A DNA stretch of 64,000 nucleotides, taken from contig NZ_QGTW01000004.1 in the NCBI RefSeq assembly GCF_003182355.1, positions 326,298 through 390,297 of the forward strand, in the 5' to 3' direction. The notes under the pieces are model-generated. The model saw nothing but the letters and a program-made list of their open reading frames with translations, had not been told where the DNA came from and made no database searches. Positions 1-9,368 of the stretch are shown one piece after another; the first letter of the stretch is position 1, and each line of letters opens with the position of its first letter. The stretch is from Cytobacillus oceanisediminis. GTDB taxonomy: Bacteria; Bacillota; Bacilli; Bacillales; Cytobacillaceae. A program made the translations under genes and the position numbers.

Positions 1-577
1 ATATATTCCTGAAAATATTCAAGTATTCTTTCACTCTGAAAATGGAATTCTGGGGGTTGGTCCAGCACCAAAAGCAGACGCTGTGGATCCGGATATTGTG
101 AATGCGGGAAAACTGCCGGTCACTATAGAGGAAGGAGCATCCTTTTTTGATAGTGCAGCGTCATTTGGAATGATTCGCGGCGGCCATATCGATGTTTCAA
201 TTCTTGGAGTGCTTCAAGTTGATAGGAATGGGCGTGTTGCCAATTGGGCAGTTCCCGGTAAAAGCGTGTTAGGTGTCGGAGGGGCAATGGATTTATTGGA
301 AGGTTCAAAAAAAGTCATTGTTACAACGATGCACACAACAAATGAAGGAGAGCCAAAAATCGTTGAGGAATTATGCTATCCGATTACTTCCTGGCGAAAG
401 GTAGACCTCATTATTACAGAGTTGGCAGTCTTTAGCGTCCAGGAGGAGGGCCTATTATTAATAGATAAACCGCCGAATGTCACATTGCAAGAAATCATTG
501 AAAAAACAGGAGCACATTTTGAAGTGGATCAAAATCTGATTGAAATTAGTGACTTGGATGGAGTGGTGGCAAAATAA
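1..577 (+). CDS. yodR: 3-oxoacid/acetoacetate-type CoA-transferase beta subunit (5' truncated by window)
   Basis: The reading frame is open from base 2, so the start lies upstream of the window. The product moves CoA between acyl groups and is the beta half of a two-subunit enzyme whose alpha subunit should lie just upstream. The first codons contain the HSENG motif; its Glu is the catalytic residue that forms the glutamyl-CoA thioester in this family. Glycine-rich GVGGAMDL and the C-terminal domain also fit. The stop overlaps the thiolase start by one base (TAATG), so the two are translationally coupled. In B. subtilis yodR/yodS sit in the kamA operon, which supports a 3-oxoacyl substrate derived from lysine; that substrate is an inference. 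Confidence 0.9.
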   Translation, partial: YIPENIQVFFHSENGILGVGPAPKADAVDPDIVNAGKLPVTIEEGASFFDSAASFGMIRGGHIDVSILGVLQVDRNGRVANWAVPGKSVLGVGGAMDLLEGSKKVIVTTMHTTNEGEPKIVEELCYPITSWRKVDLIITELAVFSVQEEGLLLIDKPPNVTLQEIIEKTGAHFEVDQNLIEISDLDGVVAK

Positions 578-1770
578 TGATTGCGATTGTAAACGCCTTC
601 AGAACGCCGATAGGCAGATACGGGGGCTCCTTAGCCGAAATACAGCCCGAAGATTTGCTCACAACCGTAATGAATAACAACCTTTCTTCTGTAGGATACG
701 GTTCAGAAATTATCGATGAAATCATTATAGGCCAAACAAAGCAAAGCGCTGAAACACCCAATATCGCTCGAGTTGCTTCATTAAAAGCTGGCTTTTCTGA
801 AAAAGTGGTTGGGCATACAGTCCATCTTCAATGCGGCTCAGGGATGCAGGCGATTATAAATGGCGCAATGTCTATTTTAACGGGTAATGCTCAAGCGATT
901 TTGGCAGGCGGGGTAGAAAATATGTCACAGGCCCCCTATTACTTTACAGGCAATCGATTTGGAATAAAGCCTGGGGACCTGACCTTGTTCGACTCTAATG
1001 TAAGAAGCCAGCCATGCTCCCAGCCTGAAAGCATTTATGGGAAATTTTCGATGGGGGAAACAGCTGAATGGCTAGCTGAAAAATACAAGATAACCAGAGA
1101 CGAGCAAGATCGTTTTGCTTATAAAAGCCAGGAAAAAGCATGGCGAGCCATTGAAAGACAGCAATTTTTTGATGAAATAGTCCCGATTGGTATTCAGAAA
1201 AGAATAGGGGATGTTGGACTGTTTGCAGTTGATGAGCATCCTAGAAATACCAGTTTAGATAAATTATCTAAACTGTCTCCTGTTTTTTTAGAAAACGGAA
1301 CGGTGACAGCTGGAAATTCATCTGGCAGAAATGACGGAGCGGCTGTTTTGCTGCTTATGGCAGAAGAAAGAGCAAGGGAGTTAGGCGTCAGGCCAATGGC
1401 AATCATCCGTTCATTTGCTTTATCCGGCGTTTCACCGCGTGAAATGGGAATAGGCCCAGTATCTGCAACTAAAAAAGCGTTAGACAAAGCAGGTCTTACT
1501 TTATCAGATATCGATTTGATTGAACTTAATGAGGCATTTGCTGCTCAAAGTTTAGCCGTTTTAAAGCACTGGGATGTTAATTTGGACAAGGTCAATGTAA
1601 ATGGAGGAGCCATTGCACTTGGGCATCCATTAGGCTGCTCGGGGGCCCGGATTTTAGTGACCTTGCTTCATGAACTAGACAAAACAAAATTATCTTATGG
1701 CCTTGCGACTCTTTGTGTTGCAGGAGGGCAAGGAATAGCCATGGTGGTGGAAAGATGGAAAGAATACTGA
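577..1770 (+). CDS. Thiolase (acetyl-CoA acyltransferase family)
   Basis: A 397-residue thiolase, normal length for the family. Visible catalytic features are the nucleophilic Cys86 in LQCGSGMQ, His350 in ALGHPLGCSG and Cys380 in LCVAGGQG, where CxGGGQG is commoner. It should cleave a 3-oxoacyl-CoA with CoA to acetyl-CoA plus a shortened acyl-CoA. It lies between a CoA-transferase and two class III aminotransferases, so the likely substrate is the CoA ester of 3-oxo-6-acetamidohexanoate rather than an ordinary fatty acid. This is inferred from context only; acetoacetyl-CoA thiolase is the alternative. The next gene starts 16 bases before its stop. Confidence 0.9.
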   Translation: MIAIVNAFRTPIGRYGGSLAEIQPEDLLTTVMNNNLSSVGYGSEIIDEIIIGQTKQSAETPNIARVASLKAGFSEKVVGHTVHLQCGSGMQAIINGAMSILTGNAQAILAGGVENMSQAPYYFTGNRFGIKPGDLTLFDSNVRSQPCSQPESIYGKFSMGETAEWLAEKYKITRDEQDRFAYKSQEKAWRAIERQQFFDEIVPIGIQKRIGDVGLFAVDEHPRNTSLDKLSKLSPVFLENGTVTAGNSSGRNDGAAVLLLMAEERARELGVRPMAIIRSFALSGVSPREMGIGPVSATKKALDKAGLTLSDIDLIELNEAFAAQSLAVLKHWDVNLDKVNVNGGAIALGHPLGCSGARILVTLLHELDKTKLSYGLATLCVAGGQGIAMVVERWKEY

Positions 1771-3131
1771 CAAATGACTATGTGTTTCATCGCGATTTTA
1801 CCAAAGAATACCCAATCATTTCATATGGCAAGGGAATTTATTTATACGACAAAAATGGAAAAAGCTATATAGATGCTTGTTCAGGTGCAGTTGCAGCCAA
1901 CCTTGGCCATGGTATCGAGGAAATTGCCCAGGCTATTGCTGATCAAGCGAAAAAGGCCGCATTTGTTCATACGATGAGATTTGAAACAGACATACTCCAT
2001 TTATTATCGGAAAAAATTGGAAAATTAGCACCTGAAGGGCTGAATAGGGTTTATTTTACTACTGGTGGATCTGAAGCGAATGAGAGTGCAATCAAGCTGG
2101 CAAGGCAATATCATAAAGACTCCGGCAAGCAGGGAAAACACGTAGTAATTGGCCGCTGGCAATCCTACCACGGCAATACATTTGGCTCTCTCTCCGCGGG
2201 AGGGGATATTAAAAGAAGGCAGCCGTATACACCTAATCTCTTGCCATTTGAACATATCTATTCTCCAAATTGCCGCCATTGTCCATATAACAGGGTAAAA
2301 GGAGACTGCGAACAGCATCGGGATTGGTCATGCGTCCAAGACTTTGAGCGTCTCATTCTGCAAATAGGCCCTGAGAACATTTCAGCCTTTATTGCTGAGC
2401 CGATCACAGGGAGCCAATTAGGGGCTGTGGCCCCGCCGCAAGATTATTTTAAAGAAATTAGAGATATTTGTGACCGCTATGATATCCTGCTCATTCTAGA
2501 TGAAGTAATGACGGGGTTTGGGCGAACTGGGAAACATTTTGCATTAGAACATTTTGGGATTACTCCGGACATTATTACTTTTGGGAAAGGGGTATCAGCA
2601 GGATATGCTCCTTTAGCAGGAATGATCGCAAGTGACAAGATTATTGACAGTCTTATCCAGAACAGCCAAGGGAAGTTTATTCATGGGTACACATATAGTG
2701 GTCATCCAGTTTCAGTTGCAGCAGGACTGTCGGCATTAAGGATATACGAGCGAGAAAATATTGTGGAAAACGCAAAGGTAATGGGATCGTATCTTCGTCA
2801 CAAATTACTTGAGCTAAAAGAAAAATATCCTATTATTGCAGATGTTCGGGGCGAAGGGCTGCTAATTGGAATCGAACTATTGAAAAGTATACAGCCTTCC
2901 GCTGCTTTTCCTGCAGATTATAAGATTTCAGAACGATTAAATGAATTAGCCATGGAGCTGGGTGCGGTTATATATCCAGGAAGCGGCTCCATAGATGGCG
3001 TGGCCGGGGACCATTTTATTATTAGTCCGCCCCTAAATATTTCGAAGGATGAAATTGATGAAATAATAATCATATTAGATCATTCACTAAAACTGCTTAT
3101 ACATGAATTAAAGGAGGCGTTAGCCCTATGA
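1755..3131 (+). CDS. yodT: Class III PLP aminotransferase, YodT-like
   Basis: A fold-type I PLP aminotransferase of about 458 residues. ATG at 1755 is preferred because GGTGG lies just upstream; the frame stays open to 1713 but that extension is shadowed by the thiolase. Motifs: GGSEANESA, DEVMTGFGRTG, and the PLP lysine in FGKGVSAGY. A Cys-rich insert (NCRHCPYN, then two more Cys within about 20 residues) resembles the Cys insert I recall in this subfamily. YodT in B. subtilis is encoded with KamA and the CoA-transferase. The proposed role is transamination of the beta-amino group of (acetyl-)beta-lysine to a 3-oxo acid, by inference. It overlaps the next start by four bases. Confidence 0.85.
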   Translation: MERILTNDYVFHRDFTKEYPIISYGKGIYLYDKNGKSYIDACSGAVAANLGHGIEEIAQAIADQAKKAAFVHTMRFETDILHLLSEKIGKLAPEGLNRVYFTTGGSEANESAIKLARQYHKDSGKQGKHVVIGRWQSYHGNTFGSLSAGGDIKRRQPYTPNLLPFEHIYSPNCRHCPYNRVKGDCEQHRDWSCVQDFERLILQIGPENISAFIAEPITGSQLGAVAPPQDYFKEIRDICDRYDILLILDEVMTGFGRTGKHFALEHFGITPDIITFGKGVSAGYAPLAGMIASDKIIDSLIQNSQGKFIHGYTYSGHPVSVAAGLSALRIYERENIVENAKVMGSYLRHKLLELKEKYPIIADVRGEGLLIGIELLKSIQPSAAFPADYKISERLNELAMELGAVIYPGSGSIDGVAGDHFIISPPLNISKDEIDEIIIILDHSLKLLIHELKEALAL

Positions 3132-4423
3132 AATTGAAGAATAAATCAATTGAAATTGCTGAAAAATCCAAAAAACACCTTTCACCTGTTATGACAAGAG
3201 TGACGGAAATGGTTATTGACAGGGCCAAAGGAGCCAAGTTTTGGACGGCAGATGGCGAGGAATATTTAGATTTTGTATCAGGGGTTGCGGTAAATGCGGT
3301 TGGCCATTCCCACGAGCAAATGGTTAAAGCGATTAAAGAACAAGCGGAGTCGCTTATCCATTTTGGCTTAAATTATGGATACTATGAAACGGCAGCCAAT
3401 CTGGCTGAGAAAATTGCCCAAATCACACCTGGTAATTTGGACACTGTCTTCTTTTCTAATTCAGGGGGAGAAGCCATTGATGGAGCTATTAAACTAGCAA
3501 AGGCGGCAACAAATAGACCGGCTATAATCGCCTTTGAAGGTTCATTTCACGGTCGTACTCTGGGTGCTACAGCCATTACTGCTTCAAGTTCAAAATATAG
3601 GCGCCATTATGAGCCAATCTTGGGAGAGGTATACCATGTACCATATCCAAACCCAAATCAATTGAAAGAAGTTGATGAAGAGAAGGTTGTTTCCTATTGT
3701 CTCAGCCAGCTTCAAAAATTGTTTGATCTAAGGGTGGACCCATCCAGAGTTGCTGCTATTATTATTGAACCTGTCATGGGAGAGGGAGGATATTACCCTG
3801 CACCAGCCGAGTTCTTGCGAGAACTCAGAAGGATAACAGAGGAGCATGGAATATTGCTGGTTTTTGATGAAGTACAAACTGGTTTTGGAAGAACCGGGAA
3901 GATGTTCGCTGCTGAACATGCTAATGTCACACCGGACATTCTGGTTTTGGCAAAAGCATTATCTGGGGGAATGCCTTTAGGTGCAATTGTAGCAAACAGA
4001 GAGCTCCACGAGAAATGGAGTGCAGGAGCTCATGGTTCTACATTTGGAGGAAATCCTATTTCGTGTGCTGCTGCGTTGGCCAATATTAACATTATTGAAG
4101 AAGAGAAATTAGTTGAGCGCAGTCATCAGGTAGGAAATAGGATCGTGAATAGATTAAGAGAAACGCTGGAGAACCTTCCTGGAATCATTGATATACGCGG
4201 GTTAGGGATGATGATTGGCATTGAATTTGACACCAGGCTAGCCATGGAGGTTGTTCCTAAAATTAAAGAGGAAGCACTGAAAAATAATCTGCTTATTATG
4301 AATTGCGGAGTTCAAGGCCAAACCATTCGGCTTATGCTTCCTTTAAATATTGATGAAGCAGAGTTAGACCAGGGCTTAACCATATTAGAGAAGTCCATTA
4401 TTACAGTTTTAAGGGGGAGGTAA
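3128..4423 (+). CDS. gabT: 4-aminobutyrate aminotransferase-like (GabT family)
   Basis: 431 residues, class III aminotransferase. Motifs are SNSGGEAIDGAIKLA, the PLP pocket DEVQTGFGRTG and the PLP lysine in LAKALSGGMPLG. The family transfers the amino group of GABA or 5-aminovalerate to 2-oxoglutarate. The start is ATG 3128 with AAAGGAGG 13 bases upstream, overlapping the yodT stop (ATGA). It is followed five bases later by a semialdehyde dehydrogenase, the classic GabT-GabD pair, so GABA to succinate semialdehyde is the most likely reaction. 5-Aminovalerate or a beta-lysine derivative cannot be excluded from sequence. Confidence 0.85.
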   Translation: MKLKNKSIEIAEKSKKHLSPVMTRVTEMVIDRAKGAKFWTADGEEYLDFVSGVAVNAVGHSHEQMVKAIKEQAESLIHFGLNYGYYETAANLAEKIAQITPGNLDTVFFSNSGGEAIDGAIKLAKAATNRPAIIAFEGSFHGRTLGATAITASSSKYRRHYEPILGEVYHVPYPNPNQLKEVDEEKVVSYCLSQLQKLFDLRVDPSRVAAIIIEPVMGEGGYYPAPAEFLRELRRITEEHGILLVFDEVQTGFGRTGKMFAAEHANVTPDILVLAKALSGGMPLGAIVANRELHEKWSAGAHGSTFGGNPISCAAALANINIIEEEKLVERSHQVGNRIVNRLRETLENLPGIIDIRGLGMMIGIEFDTRLAMEVVPKIKEEALKNNLLIMNCGVQGQTIRLMLPLNIDEAELDQGLTILEKSIITVLRGR

Positions 4424-4427
4424 TTTT

Positions 4428-5888
4428 ATGTACGAGAACGTAAAGGCTGAGCTTGAAAAAGCAGACTTGTATATTGATGGAAACTGGGTTTGTGATCCCG
4501 ATCAGTCCTATTTCGATAGTGTTGACCCTTCAACGCTTGAATTAGCAGGAGTCTGTGCCAGTGCTTCGGTAGCTCAAATAGATTTGGCTGTCGATGCTTC
4601 AAAAAGGGCCTTTAAAACTTGGCGCAAAACCCCAGTATCGGTAAGAGCGGATTATTTATGGAAGGCTGCTAACGCTTTTGAGAAGAAAAAGATGGAAATC
4701 GCTGAAATGATGACAAAGGAAATGGGAAAAGTTCTTGGAGAATCTTTGGGAGAGGTTAATGTTGTAATTGAAACATGTAAATATATGGCTGGTGAGGGCC
4801 GACGACTTTTTGGCGAATCGGTTCCATCCGGTTCCCCTGACCGGAATATCTTAATGATCAGGGAACCGCTTGGTGTTGTAGCATGCATCACACCTTGGAA
4901 TTTCCCCGTTGCTCTTGCCGGATATAAAATATTGGCAGCTTTAATCACTGGAAATACAGTAGTCTGGAAGCCGGCTTCTGAAACAGCGCTATCCGCCAAA
5001 CTATTTACAGAGGTTTTTGATGAAATCGGTCTGCCTCCAGGAGTGCTGAACCTCATTATGGGCTCTGGAAGAACCGTTGGGGAGAAGCTATCCATGCATA
5101 AACATGTAAATGGAGTTTCATTTACAGGATCTACTTCTGTAGGATGTAAACTGTCAGAGCTATGCAGTAAAACTCTTAAAAGGATTTCTTTGGAGCTTGG
5201 AGGAAAAAATGCAGTCATTGTCCTGGAGGATGCTGATCTGGATAAGGCGGCTGAAGCAATTGTAAAGTCTGCTTTTACCACTACTGGCCAAAGATGTACT
5301 GCTGCGAGCAGGGTGATTGTCCAAAAGAATATCGCCTCTGAACTTTTAAATAAGGTAGTAAATCTTACAAAGTCATTAAAGATTGGTAATGGGCTTAATG
5401 AAGACAGCGATATCGGGCCTCTTGTTAATAAAAATCAGCTGAAAATTGTTGAAGAATATGTGCAAATTGCAGCAGAAGAAGGCGGAACAATTGTTTACGG
5501 CGGAAATAGGGTGCATGGCTTAAAAGGCTATTTCTATGAACCAACGATTGTTTCGAATGTCAGGCCACATCATCGTATTGCTCAAGAAGAGATTTTTGGA
5601 CCGATATTAGCCTTTATTGAGGTAGATTCATTTGAAGAAGCCATTGAAGTAAATAATGATACCGTGTATGGACTATCAACCTCTATTTTCACAAATAATC
5701 TTAAGCTTGCAAACATGGGAGCAAGAGATGTAGAAAGCGGACTTGTTTACATTAATAACGGAACTTCAAATGCTGAGCTCGGCGTTGCTTTCGGCGGAAT
5801 GAAACAATCAGGCAATGGCCACCGTGAGGTTTCTTATCACGCTTTTGATGTGATGACAGAATGGAAATCAATTTATACGTCTTATTAA
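4428..5888 (+). CDS. gabD: NAD(P)-dependent succinate-semialdehyde dehydrogenase-like ALDH
   Basis: 486 residues, standard aldehyde dehydrogenase. Landmarks: TPWNFPVA, FTGSTSVG in the cofactor fold, the general-base Glu in LELGGKN and the catalytic Cys in TTGQRCTAASR, then QEEIFGPI near the C-terminus. Placed directly after GabT, it most likely oxidises succinate semialdehyde to succinate, delivering the carbon of the pathway to the TCA cycle. The start has GGGGAGG eight bases upstream. ALDH substrate assignment from sequence alone is weak; the neighbour is the main argument. Confidence 0.85.
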   Translation: MYENVKAELEKADLYIDGNWVCDPDQSYFDSVDPSTLELAGVCASASVAQIDLAVDASKRAFKTWRKTPVSVRADYLWKAANAFEKKKMEIAEMMTKEMGKVLGESLGEVNVVIETCKYMAGEGRRLFGESVPSGSPDRNILMIREPLGVVACITPWNFPVALAGYKILAALITGNTVVWKPASETALSAKLFTEVFDEIGLPPGVLNLIMGSGRTVGEKLSMHKHVNGVSFTGSTSVGCKLSELCSKTLKRISLELGGKNAVIVLEDADLDKAAEAIVKSAFTTTGQRCTAASRVIVQKNIASELLNKVVNLTKSLKIGNGLNEDSDIGPLVNKNQLKIVEEYVQIAAEEGGTIVYGGNRVHGLKGYFYEPTIVSNVRPHHRIAQEEIFGPILAFIEVDSFEEAIEVNNDTVYGLSTSIFTNNLKLANMGARDVESGLVYINNGTSNAELGVAFGGMKQSGNGHREVSYHAFDVMTEWKSIYTSY

Positions 5889-5907
5889 TCGGCATTGGAT
5901 GTGACAA

Positions 5908-7404
5908 ATGATGAAGACTTATCGTATTGGAATCGCATTTTTCTATCATGAATCACATAGTTTTAGTCCTTTGAAAACTGAAATTAGCGATTTTGAAAAT
6001 GAAGGGTATTTTAAAGGCAAACAAATTGTGAAAGCCTATAAAGGCACAAAGACGGAAGTTGGCGGGTTCCTGGATCAGCTTAGCAAGGAAAAGGATATTG
6101 AAATCGTTCCATTATTATGCGCAGCTGCTACTCCATCAGGTATTGTTTCGAAAGAAGCTTACATGATGATAGAGGAGGATATGCTCAATTCAATTCAACA
6201 AGCTTCACACCTGGATGGAATGTTACTTGCTTTACATGGTGCGATGGTCGTTGAAGACATGTTTGATCCTGAAGAGGTATTAATGGGAAAAATCAAATCG
6301 GAATTGAGTCCTGGGACACCAATCGCCACTACGCTTGATATGCACGCTAATCTAAGTGAGAAAATGATGGGTTACACACCGTATCATTTCGGGTTTAAAA
6401 CGTATCCTCATACCGATATGTATGAACAAGGAATAAATGCTGCCAGAATTTTAGCCGAACATCTCAGGGGAGACGCGAGCTATTATTCAGCCTTCCGGAA
6501 GCTCCCAATGATGCCTCCTTCTATCAATATGAGGACGGAAGAAGGTCCCATGAAGGAAATGATCGATTTGGCTTTTAAAATGGAAAGCAAGGAAGAAATC
6601 GCAAATGTGTCCGTTTTTGGCGGTTTTCCTTATTCAGATATCCCGATGGCTGGTGCAAGTGTCCATGTTATCGGTAGGAGCAAAAAAGCGGCTGAAGATA
6701 CAGCTGATTTTCTTGCAAAGCAATACTGGGATATTAGAGAGGAATTCATCGTAAAGCTTCCAAGCGCAAAAGAAGGATTACAGCTTGCGTTATCTCTGAA
6801 TGCGGATAAACCGATTGTACTGGCTGATATATCTGATAATCCTTTAAGCTGTGGAAGCGGAGATACAACTCTTTTATTAAGAGAGATGATTGAAGCAAAT
6901 GTTCCAAATTCATTATTTGGGGCACTAACTGACCCTCAATCTATAAAAGCATGTAATAAGGCCGGTGTAAATCAAATGGTCCAATTGAATCTCGGGGGGA
7001 AAACCTCTCCTGAGTTCGGGCTCCCTGTCCCTGTTATGGCTAAGGTAATCGCTTTATCAGATGGAGTATTTTTTAATACCGGACCCATGAACGAACATCT
7101 AAGAGTGGATGTTAAGGGAGCTGCACATATCCGGGTCGGTGAAGTTGATATCTTACTTATTGGAAGGCCGATGTCAGCTAACGATCCTCAATTGTTTCGC
7201 CACATAGGGATTGAACCAAAAAACAAAAAAATTCTTGGTTTAAAGGCAAAAAATCATTTTCGGGCAGCTTTTGATCCCTTGGTTAGCAAAGTGATTTACG
7301 TAGATGCACCAGGTGTATCGTCTAATAACCTATTAAATTTCAATTATCGGAATATACCGGAAAATATGTGGCCCTTAAAGAGCCCAACCTACTCGTTACA
7401 TTAG
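5908..7404 (+). CDS. M81 family (MlrC-like) metallopeptidase/amidohydrolase
   Basis: 498 residues matching the M81 family, whose founder MlrC degrades linearised microcystin. The N-terminal domain has the family hallmarks FYHESHSFSP, LHGAMVVED, TTLDMHANLS and KTYPHTDMYE, with candidate metal ligands in the Asp/His-rich segments; the C-terminal half contains DISDNPLSCGSGD. It starts 19 bases after the dehydrogenase and ends 12 bases before the acetyltransferase, so it is an operon member. In B. subtilis the comparable slot holds YodQ, an M20-type deacylase. I infer that this enzyme removes the acetyl group from 4-acetamidobutyrate. No experimental substrate is known to me. The start could also be the second ATG at 5911. 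Confidence 0.8.
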   Translation: MMKTYRIGIAFFYHESHSFSPLKTEISDFENEGYFKGKQIVKAYKGTKTEVGGFLDQLSKEKDIEIVPLLCAAATPSGIVSKEAYMMIEEDMLNSIQQASHLDGMLLALHGAMVVEDMFDPEEVLMGKIKSELSPGTPIATTLDMHANLSEKMMGYTPYHFGFKTYPHTDMYEQGINAARILAEHLRGDASYYSAFRKLPMMPPSINMRTEEGPMKEMIDLAFKMESKEEIANVSVFGGFPYSDIPMAGASVHVIGRSKKAAEDTADFLAKQYWDIREEFIVKLPSAKEGLQLALSLNADKPIVLADISDNPLSCGSGDTTLLLREMIEANVPNSLFGALTDPQSIKACNKAGVNQMVQLNLGGKTSPEFGLPVPVMAKVIALSDGVFFNTGPMNEHLRVDVKGAAHIRVGEVDILLIGRPMSANDPQLFRHIGIEPKNKKILGLKAKNHFRAAFDPLVSKVIYVDAPGVSSNNLLNFNYRNIPENMWPLKSPTYSLH

Positions 7405-7416
7405 GAGGGAAAATAC

Positions 7417-7893
7417 ATGACGATAGCCGAGAAATCATTTTACATTGAAGTTCCTTCTTCCTTAAACCCGGATCAGCTACAGATTATGATGGCCATGGAG
7501 AAGGATGCCTTTCCTGGAATTGGTGCCATCGATGAACAGACTCTTGTTCCTTTGGCCAGATATGGAAAAATCATTCTTTATCGGGAGGAAGGAGATTCAA
7601 AGCCCATTGCAGTCTGTGAATTAATGAGGGACTACAAGGATGTTAACAAGGCTTATATTTTTGGATTCTATGTTCGTTCTGATCAGCAAGGCAGAGGGAT
7701 CGGAAAAAAATTCTTAGGAGATATTTTCCCTATATTAAAAGAAGATCGCTTTAAGAAAGTCTGCTTAACTGTCAGCACCCGTAATACTAGTGCTGTAAAG
7801 CTATACGAACGAACAGGGTTTAAGATCAAAGGAACCAGATTTTCTGAATTTGGTGCAGGTGAAGACCGATATTATATGGAGAAGGAAATCTGA
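7417..7893 (+). CDS. ablB: GNAT N-acetyltransferase, candidate beta-lysine acetyltransferase
   Basis: 158 residues with a single GNAT domain; the acetyl-CoA-binding motif is QQGRGIGKKFL, and the C-terminal strand is NTSAVKLYERTGF. It lies 60 bases upstream of lysine 2,3-aminomutase, where AblB/YodP is found in other genomes; AblB makes N6-acetyl-beta-lysine. As I recall it, YodP/AblB proteins are clearly longer, so this may be a non-orthologous GNAT doing the same job or acetylating another intermediate. The symbol rests on context. Ribosome site AGGAGGG lies ahead of ATG 7417. Confidence 0.7.
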   Translation: MTIAEKSFYIEVPSSLNPDQLQIMMAMEKDAFPGIGAIDEQTLVPLARYGKIILYREEGDSKPIAVCELMRDYKDVNKAYIFGFYVRSDQQGRGIGKKFLGDIFPILKEDRFKKVCLTVSTRNTSAVKLYERTGFKIKGTRFSEFGAGEDRYYMEKEI

Positions 7894-7952
7894 TAGTAAT
7901 CATTTCTGGATTTTAGGATTTAAATAAAAAACCTATTTTAGGAGGGAACAAT

Positions 7953-9365
7953 ATGTTACAGCAACTTTATAAACCTAAAAAGCATTGGAAGGAATTTGAA
8001 CTGTGGAAGGATGTAACAGATGAGCAGTGGAATGATTGGGTTTGGCAGCTTACCAACACAATCAAAAATGTAGAAGACTTGAGAAAAATCATTAATTTAA
8101 CGCCTGATGAAGAAGAAGGAGTTAAAATTTCTACAAAAACAATTCCATTGAATATTACACCTTACTATGCTTCTTTAATGGATCCGGATGATCCTAGATG
8201 TCCAATCCGCATGCAATCTGTACCAATTTCAAGCGAAATTAATAAAACAAGATATGATTTAGAGGACCCTCTTCATGAAGATGAAGATTCACCTGTACCA
8301 GGATTAACCCATCGATACCCGGATCGAGTATTATTTCTAGTAACTAACCAATGCTCCATGTATTGCCGCTATTGTACAAGAAGAAGGTTTTCCGGCCAAA
8401 TAGGAATGGGCGTTCCTAAAAAGCAATTAGACGCAGCAATCGGGTATATTCGCGAAACTCCTGAAGTAAGGGACGTGTTAATTTCCGGTGGGGACGGCTT
8501 ATTAATTAACGACAATATTTTAGAGTACATTCTTAAAAATTTAAGGGATATTCCGCATGTTGAGATTATTCGTATCGGGACAAGGGCACCAGTTGTATTC
8601 CCTCAAAGAATTACAGAAAATTTATGTAATATCCTAAAAAAATATCATCCAGTTTGGCTAAATACACACTTTAATACATCGATTGAAATCACTGAAGAAT
8701 CAAAACGCGCATGTGAAATGCTGGTAAACTCCGGAGTGCCAGTAGGTAACCAATCCGTTATATTAGCTGGTATTAACGACAGCGTCCCGATTATGAAAAA
8801 ACTGATGCATGATTTAGTCAAAATTAGAGTCCGCCCTTATTACATTTATCAATGTGATTTATCCGAAGGGATTGGGCATTTCAGAGCACCAATTAGTAAA
8901 GGCTTAGAGATTATGGAAGGCTTGAGAGGGCATACATCAGGCTATGCAGTGCCAACGTTTGTTGTAGATGCACCAGGTGGCGGAGGCAAAATACCGCTTC
9001 AGCCAAATTACATCATTTCACAAAGTGCAGGTAAAGTCGTTCTTCGAAACTTTGAAGGGGTCATTACCTCTTATCCGGAACCAAGCACCTACGAACCTGG
9101 TAAGGCGGATTCTTATTATAATAAGTTATACCCTGAAGTCTACGAAAATTATGAAAGCACTGGCGTTTTATCGATTCTGGATGATAAGAGTTTCAATATC
9201 GTGCCGGAAGGACTAAAAAGATTGGACAAACGTGAATCCTATAAAGAAAACCCTAACCATGATTCACTTAAGAACAAACGGGATAAACGTGATGAGTTAA
9301 AGGAGAAAAAATATCAAACACAATTGAAAAAGTACTTTGCCGGTGCAGGAAGCAAGGGGGAGTAA
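7953..9365 (+). CDS. kamA: L-lysine 2,3-aminomutase
   Basis: 470 residues. A radical-SAM/PLP enzyme converting L-lysine to L-beta-lysine. The [4Fe-4S] motif is Cys134-X3-Cys138-X2-Cys141 in NQCSMYCRYC. The PLP lysine is Lys346 in the family motif PGGGGK. The C-terminal 60 residues are highly charged (many Lys, Asp, Glu), which is typical of Bacillus KamA. TTTAGGAGGG precedes the ATG. The 59-base gap before it is the largest within the operon and could hold a separate promoter, but I see no convincing -35/-10 pair there. This gene defines the function of the cluster. Confidence 0.95.
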   Translation: MLQQLYKPKKHWKEFELWKDVTDEQWNDWVWQLTNTIKNVEDLRKIINLTPDEEEGVKISTKTIPLNITPYYASLMDPDDPRCPIRMQSVPISSEINKTRYDLEDPLHEDEDSPVPGLTHRYPDRVLFLVTNQCSMYCRYCTRRRFSGQIGMGVPKKQLDAAIGYIRETPEVRDVLISGGDGLLINDNILEYILKNLRDIPHVEIIRIGTRAPVVFPQRITENLCNILKKYHPVWLNTHFNTSIEITEESKRACEMLVNSGVPVGNQSVILAGINDSVPIMKKLMHDLVKIRVRPYYIYQCDLSEGIGHFRAPISKGLEIMEGLRGHTSGYAVPTFVVDAPGGGGKIPLQPNYIISQSAGKVVLRNFEGVITSYPEPSTYEPGKADSYYNKLYPEVYENYESTGVLSILDDKSFNIVPEGLKRLDKRESYKENPNHDSLKNKRDKRDELKEKKYQTQLKKYFAGAGSKGE

Positions 9366-9368
9366 GCT

